DNA of 64,000 nucleotides, taken from Amycolatopsis granulosa. Lineage in GTDB: Bacteria; Actinomycetota; Actinomycetes; Mycobacteriales; Pseudonocardiaceae. Below the pieces are notes generated by a model, which made no database searches, was not told the origin of the DNA, and saw only the letters and a program-made list of their open reading frames with translations. A program made the translations under genes and the position numbers. Below are positions 57,082-64,000 of this stretch, piece by piece (the stretch's first letter is position 1; each line of letters opens with the position of its first letter). The stretch is from positions 806,001 through 870,000 of the forward strand of contig NZ_JAANOV010000001.1 in assembly GCF_011758745.1 (NCBI RefSeq). Reading direction: 5' to 3'.

Positions 57082-57326
57082 CGGGCTTCGCCTCCCTCTC
57101 GTGTGCGCGGGCCGCGGCGCTGGTCCGAGGGCCCCGCATCGACATCTTCGACGCTACCCGCCATCCCGGCGCTGTGCTCGCTTTCGGAACCGCGTGGCAG
57201 TCGCATGAACCGTTCCGGCAAATCCATCACCAACGGTACGGCATCCATGGCTCGCTGCGGAGCCCTGAAACCAGTTCATTACCGTCGGGACCGCGACCTG
57301 GGAAGATCGGGATCGGCCGGGCACGC

Positions 57327-58073
57327 TCAGCCGCCCGTCACGTCCCGGATACCCGCCTTCACCAGCAGTGTGTGCAGCGTCACCGACAGCGCGGCGAACT
57401 GGCGCGCCAGTTCGTCCGCCCTGGCCTTCGCGTCCGCGTCGCGGTGCCGCGACACGGGCGCGATGATCTGCTGCAGCAGGCCCACCTCCCGGTCGGCCGA
57501 GGCGCGGAACGCACGCAGGTGCCGCGGTTCGATGCCGAACTCCGTCATCGCGCGGACCGTGCGGGCCACCAGGACCGCGTCCGGGTCGTAGAAGCCGGCC
57601 GCACCCGCGCGGATCAGCCCGTACTGCTCCAGCTCGGCGAGCAGGGCGCCGTCGACGCCGGCCTCGGCGAGCAGGTCCTCCCGGGTCAGCCGGACCTCCC
57701 GGCCGGGCGCGAAGTTCTCGGGACGGGGCAGCCCGTCGCCCGGGTTCGCGGGCAGCGGAACCAGCTTGCGCGGCAGGCGCCCGCCGAGGCCCTGACCGTC
57801 GGTCCGGCCGTGATCGGCGGCGTCGAGCTGCTCCTTGATGACTTTGAGCGGGAGGTAGTGGTCCCGCTGCGCGGCCAGCACGAACCGGAGCCGTTCCACG
57901 TCCGCCGCGGAGAACTGCCGGTATCCGGATGCCGTCCGGCCCGGGCGGACCAGCCCCTCGGACTCGAGGAACCTGATCTTGGAGATGGTGACGTCGGGGA
58001 AGTCCGGGCGCAGCTGCGCCAGCACCGCCCCGATGCTCAGCCCATCACGCTGTGGCCGCCCGGCAGCCGTCAC
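57327..58073 (-). CDS. ftsR: MerR-family regulator FtsR
   Basis: 248 residues. The MerR winged helix has LSIGAVLAQLRPDFPDVTISKI, FLESEGLVRPGRTASGYRQFS and ADVERLRFVLAAQRDHYLPLK. A C-terminal domain of about 120 residues ends ALSVTLHTLLVKAGI. Orthologues (Rv1828; Corynebacterium FtsR) activate ftsZ. GTG 58073 overlaps the garA stop (GTGA), so the two are translated together. Placement after garA is the conserved order. Confidence 0.9.
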   Translation of the reverse strand: MTAAGRPQRDGLSIGAVLAQLRPDFPDVTISKIRFLESEGLVRPGRTASGYRQFSAADVERLRFVLAAQRDHYLPLKVIKEQLDAADHGRTDGQGLGGRLPRKLVPLPANPGDGLPRPENFAPGREVRLTREDLLAEAGVDGALLAELEQYGLIRAGAAGFYDPDAVLVARTVRAMTEFGIEPRHLRAFRASADREVGLLQQIIAPVSRHRDADAKARADELARQFAALSVTLHTLLVKAGIRDVTGG

Positions 58074-58534
58074 CGCGCCCCCTGGCCCCCGTGCCCCGGG
58101 CCGGTCAGGAAGACCAGGCGAAACTTCCCGATCTGCACCTCGTCGCCGCCCGCGAGCACCGCCTGGTCGACCGGCTCACGGTTGACGTAGGTGCCGTTGA
58201 GGCTGCCCACGTCGATGACGACGAACTCCCCGCCCTCGCGGCGGAACTCCGCGTGGCGACGGGACACGGTGACGTCGTCGAGGAAGATGTCGCTGTCCGG
58301 GTGGCGCCCCGCGCTCGTGGTATCCCGGTCGAGCAGGAAGCGCGAACCCGCGTTCGGGCCCCGCTTGACCACCAGCAACGCCGTACCCGCCGGCAGCGCG
58401 TCGACACCGGCGACCGAAGGCTCCGGCGTCGGCGCCTCCTGACCCTCCGCATCCGCCAGGAAGTCGGCCCGGAAGACCGAGGTCCGCTCCGGAGACTGCT
58501 CCGGGGGAACGCCGGGCCCGTCGTTGGTGCTCAC
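58070..58534 (-). CDS. garA: FHA-domain protein GarA/OdhI
   Basis: 154 residues. The N-terminal phosphorylation segment TSVFRADFL with T18 is the motif used by PknB/PknG in GarA; the family's ETTS is ERTS here, so one of two Thr is Arg. The FHA domain (about 60-148) has SAGRHPDSDIFLDDVTVSRRH and SLNGTYVN. It inhibits 2-oxoglutarate dehydrogenase and glutamate dehydrogenase when unphosphorylated. GTG 58534 has AGGAGAG upstream. It lies between gcvH and ftsR, the usual order. Confidence 0.93.
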   Translation of the reverse strand: MSTNDGPGVPPEQSPERTSVFRADFLADAEGQEAPTPEPSVAGVDALPAGTALLVVKRGPNAGSRFLLDRDTTSAGRHPDSDIFLDDVTVSRRHAEFRREGGEFVVIDVGSLNGTYVNREPVDQAVLAGGDEVQIGKFRLVFLTGPGHGGQGAR

Positions 58535-58637
58535 CTGAGCTCTCCTCACCACTGATGTGTCGCTGGCTGAAAACCTGTGGCTGTCAACGTACCGTGCCTG
58601 ATCGATTCGGCCCCCGCCGCTCCCCCAAAACGCGGTC

Positions 58638-59021
58638 CTACCCTGCGGTCAGCCGGTTGTAGGCGTCGGCGTCGAGCAGCCCGGACAGCGCGTCCGGGTC
58701 GCTCGCCCGGATCTCGACGAGCCAGCCCTCGCCGTAGGGGTCGCTGTTGATCAGCTCCGGCGAGTCGCCCACGGCGTCGTTGACCGCGACGATCTCACCG
58801 TCGACCGGGGCGAACAGCTCGGAGACGCTCTTGGTCGACTCGATCTCGCCGAACGGTTCCCCCGCCGTCACCGACTTGCCCGCCTCGGGCAGGTCGACGA
58901 ACACCACGTCGCCCAGCTGGTCCTGCGCGTACTCGGTGATCCCCACCCGGACCACGTCCTCGGCACGGGTGGCGACCCACTCGTGCTCCTCGGTGTAGCG
59001 CAACTCTTCTGGCGCGGACAC
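58638..59021 (-). CDS. gcvH: Glycine cleavage system H protein
   Basis: 127 residues. The lipoyl-attachment Lys is K64 in [25 protein letters not shown] and [14 protein letters not shown] are typical. It carries the aminomethyl group between GcvP and GcvT during glycine breakdown. GTG 59021 follows AGGAAAGGGG. gcvP and gcvT are not in the window. garA follows after about 100 bases. Confidence 0.95.
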   Translation of the reverse strand: MSAPEELRYTEEHEWVATRAEDVVRVGITEYAQDQLGDVVFVDLPEAGKSVTAGEPFGEIESTKSVSELFAPVDGEIVAVNDAVGDSPELINSDPYGEGWLVEIRASDPDALSGLLDADAYNRLTAG

Positions 59022-59079
59022 TGCACGTCCCCTTTCCTGCCCCGGCTCACCCGAGGCGTCCCGATGCTCGCGCGCAGTC

Positions 59080-59691
59080 TTACATCCCCGCGCCCGTCCT
59101 GGCACGCCGGACCGCCCAGAAGGTCTGCAGCAGGTACAGCGCGCCGGACCACACGTACAGCACGGTGCCCCACGCGGTGAAGGAGTAGGCGATCGGCCGG
59201 GCGATGTCCGCCGCGGCCGACGTGCCCTGCGTGAGCAGCAGGAACGGGAAGGCGTACATCAGCACGAAAGTCGCGGCCTTGCCGATGTAGGTGACCTCCG
59301 GGGGCGCGTAGTCGTGGCGGCGCAGCACCACCAGGGCCACGCCGACCAGCAGCTCGCGCCCGACGAGCACCGCGACCAGCCACCACGGGACGATGCCGCG
59401 GATCAGGAACGCGGCCAGCGTGGCCACGATGTAGAGCCGGTCGGCGGCCGGGTCGAGCAGCTGCCCGAGGCGGCTGGTCTGGTCCAGCCAGCGGGCCAGT
59501 TTGCCGTCCAGCCAGTCGGAGACGCCGCTGAACACCAGCAGCACCAGGGCCCAGCCGTCGGCGCGCGGACCGAGCAGGAGCCAGAGGAACACCGGGACGC
59601 CCGCCAGCCGCAGCAGGGACAGCAGGTTCGGCACGGTCCACGCCTGCCGCAACAGGCTGGGCCCGGCCGGCTCGGTGCGGGGTTCGATCAC
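59080..59691 (-). CDS. CDP-alcohol phosphatidyltransferase
   Basis: 203 residues with about five membrane segments. The family signature DG-x2-AR-x8-G-x3-D-x3-D is complete in [20 protein letters not shown] followed by LLDPAADR. It makes a phospholipid head group, most likely phosphatidylglycerol phosphate or cardiolipin; Rv1822 (pgsA2) lies at the same place in Mycobacterium. GTG 59691 starts the frame. It lies 58 bases before gcvH. Confidence 0.9.
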   Translation of the reverse strand: MIEPRTEPAGPSLLRQAWTVPNLLSLLRLAGVPVFLWLLLGPRADGWALVLLVFSGVSDWLDGKLARWLDQTSRLGQLLDPAADRLYIVATLAAFLIRGIVPWWLVAVLVGRELLVGVALVVLRRHDYAPPEVTYIGKAATFVLMYAFPFLLLTQGTSAAADIARPIAYSFTAWGTVLYVWSGALYLLQTFWAVRRARTGAGM

Positions 59692-59757
59692 CCCGTAACC
59701 CTAATCGGTGCGGTGCCACTTTCCGGCGGCGGCGCCGGCGCGGTCACGCCCGGGCGC

Positions 59758-60015
59758 TCAGCCGGCGCGGCGGTGGCTCCAGCCACGGCGGTGCAGCTCG
59801 GCTCCGCTGAGGGTCTGGGGGCGGCCCAGGTGGTCGGTGCCCACCCAGCGCAGCGCTCCGGCGCCGGACTCGAGGACGTAGGGGCGGCCCTGGCTCCACA
59901 CGACGGAGCACGGGGTGGTCGGGAGCGGATCCGTCGAGGCGGCGGTTTCGATGCTCAACACAACCGTGGTGTCGCGTCCCGCCGCCGAAGTGTTAGCAGT
60001 CCGCCAACGATTCAC
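59758..60015 (-). CDS. Small hypothetical protein
   Basis: 85 residues from GTG 60015, or about 67 from GTG 59961. PCSVVWSQGRPYVLESGAGALRW and GTDHLGRPQTLSGAELHRRG look protein-like and lack the Arg/Gly bias of shadow frames. No ribosome site decides the start. No function. It lies just upstream of the phosphatidyltransferase gene on the same strand. Confidence 0.5.
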   Translation of the reverse strand: MNRWRTANTSAAGRDTTVVLSIETAASTDPLPTTPCSVVWSQGRPYVLESGAGALRWVGTDHLGRPQTLSGAELHRRGWSHRRAG

Positions 60016-60114
60016 CCGGCCGGTGGATCAGCGTCCACAATGGAGCCGCCACGGGCGCGTCCTGCCTGCGATTTCGCCGCGGGGGCGGTACTTTCCCCAT
60101 CCGGGAGGGATCAC

Positions 60115-60570
60115 ATGACCACACCTGGCCGCACCCTGGCACTGCTGCTCCTGGCGGCGGGCGTCCTCGCCGGCTGTGCCGGGACACCGGCCGCCCCGGT
60201 GCCCGCTCCGCCCCCGCCGGCGACCACCACCCCACCCGGACCGGAGGCACCGAGCACCCCAAACCCGAACCCCGCGGCCCCGAGCACCGGCGTACGTGCC
60301 GACGGGTGCGGCACCGTCCACGCGGCGAGCGGGCTCACCTTGCAGGTCATGGACACCACGACCAGCGCGCTCAGCTGCGGCCAGGCGACCGACCTGGTGA
60401 CGCGGTTCCAGCAGACGATCGCCGGGCGCCAGCCGGCCGGATCGGCCCGCCCGGTCAGCGAGACCGTCGACGGGTGGGTGTGCGTGTCCGGGCCGCCCGC
60501 CTCGCAGGGCGGTACCACGTGCAGCCGCGGCGAGGACACCGTCTTCGCCCAGGTCACCGAGGCGGAGTAG
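60115..60570 (+). CDS. Small Pro-rich lipoprotein
   Basis: 151 residues. The signal peptide ends in a good lipobox, VLAGC, with Cys20. A Pro/Ala/Thr linker (about 22-60) precedes a compact 90-residue domain with four Cys (DGCGTVH, LSCGQAT, GWVCVSG, TTCSRG), which could form two disulphides. GGGAGGGA precedes the ATG. The domain is not recognised. A strong hairpin follows. Confidence 0.85.
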   Translation: MTTPGRTLALLLLAAGVLAGCAGTPAAPVPAPPPPATTTPPGPEAPSTPNPNPAAPSTGVRADGCGTVHAASGLTLQVMDTTTSALSCGQATDLVTRFQQTIAGRQPAGSARPVSETVDGWVCVSGPPASQGGTTCSRGEDTVFAQVTEAE

Positions 60571-60574
60571 CGCC

Positions 60575-60606
60575 CCGCCCCCGCCCACGAGCCGGGGCGG
60601 GGGCGG
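60575..60606. terminator. Bidirectional GC hairpin
   Basis: An eleven-bp stem CGCCCCCGCCC/GGGCGGGGGCG with an eight-base loop lies between the convergent lipoprotein and acyl-CoA synthetase genes. Confidence 0.75.
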
Positions 60607-60612
60607 CCGCGC

Positions 60613-62325
60613 TCAGCCCTTGAGGTCCGGGAAGTCGTCCTCGCGGAACTCACCCGCGGCGCGCGACTCCGGCGACGCCTGCTCCCTGCCGCGCAGCTCG
60701 ACGCGGCGGATCTTGCCGGAGATCGTCTTCGGCAGGTCGGCGAACTCCAGCCGGCGGATCCGCTTGTACGGCGCGAGGTGCTCGCGGCAGAACGCCAGGA
60801 TGCTCTCCGCGGTGGCCGCGTCCGGCTCGTGTCCCGCGGCCAGCACCACGTACGCCTTGGGCACCGCGAGGCGGATCGGGTCCGGCGCCGGCACCACCGC
60901 GGCCTCGGCGACCGCCTCGTGCTCGAGCAGCACGCTTTCCAGCTCGAACGGCGAGATGCGGTAGTCCGACGCCTTGAACACGTCGTCGGTGCGGCCGACG
61001 TAGGTGATGTAGCCCCGTTCGTCGATCGAGCCGACGTCACCGGTGTGGTACAAGCCGCCGCGGAACGCCTCCGCGGTGCGTTCGTCGTCGTCGGCGTACC
61101 CGACCATCAGGCCGACCGGGCGTTCGCTCAGGTCGAGGCAGATCTCGCCCTCCTCCGCCGGTTCGCCACCGACCGGGTCGACCAGCACGACCTTGAAGCC
61201 GGGCACCGGCCGGCCCATCGAACCGGGCTTGACCTCCTGCCCCGGCGTGTTGGCGATCTGCACGCTGGTCTCGGTCTGGCCGAAGCCGTCCCGGATGGTC
61301 ACGCCCCACGCCTTGCCGACCTGGTCGATCACCTCCGGGTTGAGCGGCTCCCCCGCGCCGACCACCTTCACCGGCGGGGTGCGCAGGGCGGTCAGGTCGG
61401 CCTGGATCAGCATCCGCCACACCGTCGGCGGCGCGCAGAAGCTGGTGATACCGCAGCGCTGCATCTGCGCCAGGAGCGCACCCGCGTCGAAGCGGGTGTA
61501 GTTGTACAGGAACACCGTGGCCTCGGCGTTCCACGGCGCGAACACGTTGCTCCACGCGTGTTTGGCCCACCCCGGCGAGGAGATGTTCAGGTGCACGTCG
61601 CCCGGCTCGAGGCCGATCCAGTACATCGTGGACAGATGCCCGACCGGGTAGGACACCTGTGTGTGCTGGACCAGCTTCGGCTTGGCCGTCGTGCCCGACG
61701 TGAAGTACAGCAGCAGCGGGTCGGCCGCCGCGGTCGGCCCGTCCGCCGCGAACGATTCCCCGGCGGAATAGGCGTCGGCGAAGGACAGCCACCCGCCGGC
61801 GCCCTCGCCGACGGCGATGCGGGTGTAGTCGCCGGGGACGTCGGCGAACTTCTCCACGTCCGCCGACCGGACGACGACGTGCCGGGCGCCGCCCCGGTCC
61901 ACCCGGTCCCGCAGGTCGGCCGCGCCGAGCAGCGTCGACGCCGGGATGATCACCACGCCCAGCTTGATCGCGGCGAGGATCGTCTCCCACAGCTCGACCT
62001 GGTTTCCGAGCATGAGGATCAGCCGGTCGCCGCGGCGCACCCCGTGCCCGCGCAGCCAGTTGGCCACCTGACTGGACCGGCGGGCCATCTCCGGGTAGGT
62101 CCAGCGGCCCTCGCTGCCGTCCTCCTCGACGATCCACAGCGCGTACCTGTCCGCGTTGGCCGGGTCGGCGGCGATCACGTCGAACCAGTCCAGCGCCCAG
62201 TTGAACTCGTCCAGCCGCGGCCACGCGAAGTCGCGGTAGGCGGTGTCGTAGTCCTCGCGATGCGCGATCAGGAAGTCACGTGCCTCGCGGAAGCGTTCGT
62301 GAGCGGCTGAATGGACAGTGTTCAT
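60613..62325 (-). CDS. AMP-dependent acyl-CoA synthetase
   Basis: 570 residues. The ATP-binding loop is YFTSGTTAKPKLVQHT, then DGFGQTETSVQI, YHTGDVGSIDERGYITYVGRTDD and the catalytic Lys in LPKTISGKIRRVEL. The substrate pocket resembles medium-chain or aromatic-acid ligases, but the acid is not certain. Its start lies ten bases after a crotonase gene on the same strand, so the two probably act together on one acid. Confidence 0.9.
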   Translation of the reverse strand: MNTVHSAAHERFREARDFLIAHREDYDTAYRDFAWPRLDEFNWALDWFDVIAADPANADRYALWIVEEDGSEGRWTYPEMARRSSQVANWLRGHGVRRGDRLILMLGNQVELWETILAAIKLGVVIIPASTLLGAADLRDRVDRGGARHVVVRSADVEKFADVPGDYTRIAVGEGAGGWLSFADAYSAGESFAADGPTAAADPLLLYFTSGTTAKPKLVQHTQVSYPVGHLSTMYWIGLEPGDVHLNISSPGWAKHAWSNVFAPWNAEATVFLYNYTRFDAGALLAQMQRCGITSFCAPPTVWRMLIQADLTALRTPPVKVVGAGEPLNPEVIDQVGKAWGVTIRDGFGQTETSVQIANTPGQEVKPGSMGRPVPGFKVVLVDPVGGEPAEEGEICLDLSERPVGLMVGYADDDERTAEAFRGGLYHTGDVGSIDERGYITYVGRTDDVFKASDYRISPFELESVLLEHEAVAEAAVVPAPDPIRLAVPKAYVVLAAGHEPDAATAESILAFCREHLAPYKRIRRLEFADLPKTISGKIRRVELRGREQASPESRAAGEFREDDFPDLKG

Positions 62326-62335
62326 GACGTTCTCC

Positions 62336-63178
62336 TCATTCGCCCGTGAACTCCGGCGTGCGGCGTTCCACGAACGCCCGCACCGCTTCCTGCAGATCCT
62401 TGCTGGGCAGGAACGCCGCGTTCCAGGTGGAGACGTAGCGCAGCCCGTCGGCGACCTGCCGCTCGGTGTTGAGCGACAGCACGTCCTTGACGCCCCGCAC
62501 GACCAGCGGCGGGTTCGCGGCGATCTCCCCGGCCAGCGCCCCGGCCGCGGCCAGGAGCGCGTCCGCGTCCGGGTACACGTCGTTGACCAGGCCGATCTTC
62601 TCCGCCCGGGCGGCGTCGATGTCCTTGCCGGTCAGGGCCAGCTCCCGCAGGTGGCCCTCGCCGATGATCCCCGCCAGCCGCTGCAGGCTGCCCAGGTCGG
62701 CCACGATCGCCACCTTCGCCTCGCGCACGCTGAACTTCGCGTCCGCGCTGGCGAGGCGGACGTCGGCGGCGGCGATCAGGTCGACCCCGCCGCCGATGCA
62801 CCAGCCGGACACCGCGGCGATCACCGGCGTGCGGCACTCCGCCACGGCCGTGACGCTGTCCTGCAGGGACCGGATCTCGCGCAGGAACTCGGTCCGCGGC
62901 CCGGCCAGCGCGTCCCCGGCCAGCAGCGGCGCCCAGCCGCCCATCATGGCGGGCAGGTCGAGACCGTAGGAGAAGTTCTTCCCACTGCCCGTCAGCACGA
63001 TCGCCCGGACCGCGGGATCGGCGTCCAGGGTGCGGAACACGATCGGCAGCTCGCGCCAGAAGTCGGGGCCCATCGCGTTGCCCTTGCCCGGCCCGAGCAG
63101 GGTCACGCGGGCGAGGCCGCCGGTGCGCTCGACGGCGAGCGAGACCAGGTCCGGCAGCTTGTCGGCGGTGTCAGTCAT
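62336..63178 (-). CDS. Crotonase-family enzyme, dienoyl-CoA-isomerase-like
   Basis: 280 residues. The oxyanion-hole blocks are LTGSGKNFSYGLDL and CIGGGVDLIAAADVRL. The active-site region VREAKVAIVADLGSLQRL resembles delta3,5-delta2,4-dienoyl-CoA isomerase (VKEVDVGLAADVGTLQRL), with Glu and Asp at the catalytic places, rather than enoyl-CoA hydratase, whose GGTQRL is missing. It would shift double bonds in an unsaturated acyl-CoA. ATG 63178 (MTDTAD) is used; ATG 63187 adds three residues. Confidence 0.85.
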   Translation of the reverse strand: MTDTADKLPDLVSLAVERTGGLARVTLLGPGKGNAMGPDFWRELPIVFRTLDADPAVRAIVLTGSGKNFSYGLDLPAMMGGWAPLLAGDALAGPRTEFLREIRSLQDSVTAVAECRTPVIAAVSGWCIGGGVDLIAAADVRLASADAKFSVREAKVAIVADLGSLQRLAGIIGEGHLRELALTGKDIDAARAEKIGLVNDVYPDADALLAAAGALAGEIAANPPLVVRGVKDVLSLNTERQVADGLRYVSTWNAAFLPSKDLQEAVRAFVERRTPEFTGE

Positions 63179-63257
63179 GGCTGCCATCTTGACGCATCCG
63201 GACGCTTTCGCGCGCCGCAGCTGTGCGGGAGCCGCCGGTGATGGTTTCCTGATCGAC

Positions 63258-64000
63258 ATGCTGACCCGCCCCTTGGAGCTGGCCGGTGCCTTCACCTTCG
63301 AGGGACACCGGCTGTGCTACACGCAGTTCGGCACCGGCGACCGCGTCGTGGTGCTCGCCCACGGCCTGATGTTCACCCGGCGGATGCACGCCCCGCTGGC
63401 CCGCACGCTGGCCGCCGACGGGTTCCGGGTGATCACCGTGGACCTGCTCGGCCACGGCGACTCGGACCGGCCACGCGAGTCGTGGCAGTACTCGATCCCG
63501 GCGTTCGGCGACCAGGTGCTGGCGCTGCTGGACCACCTGGACGTGCGGGCGGCCGTGGTGGGCGGGACGTCGCTGGGCGCGAACGTCGCGCTGGAGGTGG
63601 CGGTCCGGGCGCCGGAGCGGCTGCGCGGCATCGTGGTGGAGATGCCGGTGCTGGACAACGCGATCGTGGCGGGGCTGCTGGCGTTCACCCCGCTGCTGTT
63701 CGCGGCGCGGTTCGTGCCCTTCGGTGTGCGGGCGGTGGCGCGGGTGGCCGCGCTGGTGCCGCACGGCAGCCAGTGGGTCGACGTCGTCACCGACACCCTG
63801 GAGCAGCGGCCACCGGCCCTGGCGGCGTTGCTGCACGGCGTGTTCTTCGACCGCATCGCGCCGCCGCGGTCGGTGCGCCGGCGGATCGAGGTGCCGGCGC
63901 TGGTGATCGGCCACCAGCGCGACCCGGTTCACCCGTTCGGCGACGCGGACACCCTGGCGGCGGACCTGCCCGCAGCGGAGTTCGTGCAGGCCCGCAGCCC
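63258..64000 (+). CDS. Alpha/beta hydrolase, C-terminus cut by window
   Basis: At least 247 residues from ATG 63258, open at the window end. VVLAHGLMFTRRMHAPLA holds the oxyanion region, the nucleophile elbow is GGTSLGANV (Ser), and RVITVDLLGHGDSDRP is typical of the family. The acid Asp is in VIGHQRDPVHPF; the catalytic His lies beyond the window. Substrate unknown. It diverges from the crotonase gene. Confidence 0.9.
   Translation, partial: MLTRPLELAGAFTFEGHRLCYTQFGTGDRVVVLAHGLMFTRRMHAPLARTLAADGFRVITVDLLGHGDSDRPRESWQYSIPAFGDQVLALLDHLDVRAAVVGGTSLGANVALEVAVRAPERLRGIVVEMPVLDNAIVAGLLAFTPLLFAARFVPFGVRAVARVAALVPHGSQWVDVVTDTLEQRPPALAALLHGVFFDRIAPPRSVRRRIEVPALVIGHQRDPVHPFGDADTLAADLPAAEFVQARS

Overview
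The window is very GC-rich, gene-dense and actinobacterial. Genes overlap by ATGA or GTGA, GTG starts are common, and it carries ergothioneine genes, a GarA-type FHA protein, an FtsR-type MerR protein and an F420-type (Ddn) oxidoreductase. The gene set and gene order suggest the order Pseudonocardiales, perhaps Amycolatopsis; that genus call is an inference from memory, not from a search. No tRNA, rRNA, CRISPR array, integrase or insertion sequence was seen.

Region 1 (1-17146) is a lipoprotein fragment, a LuxR-type response regulator and then a tightly coupled glycan operon: Wzz-like protein, two glycosyltransferases, DegT aminotransferase, CapD-like dehydratase, HprK-like P-loop protein, an RtcB-like protein, an APH-fold phosphotransferase, O-antigen ligase/polymerase-like Wzy, Wzx flippase, secreted metallophosphoesterase, formyltransferase, PIG-L deacetylase and a phosphoglycosyl transferase. 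Together they can make, flip and polymerise a lipid-linked glycan that probably contains an N-formylated amino sugar. The RtcB-like gene lacks two residues thought to be catalytic and is the strangest member.

Region 2 (17165-36272) is mixed: an MFS exporter diverging from an HxlR regulator across a clear inverted repeat; furA-katG with an AT-rich dyad; a flavin monooxygenase behind a MerR-style operator; small YjbR, VOC and DUF1801 proteins; a zinc alcohol dehydrogenase preceded by a frameshifted small gene; a membrane protein of unknown role; pntAB transhydrogenase; a RipA-like NlpC/P60 peptidoglycan hydrolase; and two membrane proteins.

Region 3 (36331-54120) starts with aconitase, its promoter carrying an AcnR-like operator. 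The acnR-like TetR gene with a related operator lies about 9.5 kb further on; between them sit a secreted phosphoesterase, efeB, efeO, a Ddn-like oxidoreductase and egtDCBA. After acnR come two CNNM/CorC membrane proteins (possibly with a coupled leader peptide containing a TTA codon), a DNA-glycosylase-like protein and a membrane protein with ETTGSHR-type repeats.

Region 4 (54125-64000) has an XRE regulator, a SnoaL-like protein and then, on the minus strand, the conserved actinobacterial block pgsA-like, gcvH, garA, ftsR, bifunctional nuclease, MerR. In mycobacteria this block continues into gcvP. Here it ends in a well-formed tandem glycine riboswitch followed by a hairpin and a convergent gene, so the riboswitch has no obvious target. 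The window closes with an acyl-CoA synthetase, a dienoyl-CoA-isomerase-like crotonase and a partial alpha/beta hydrolase.
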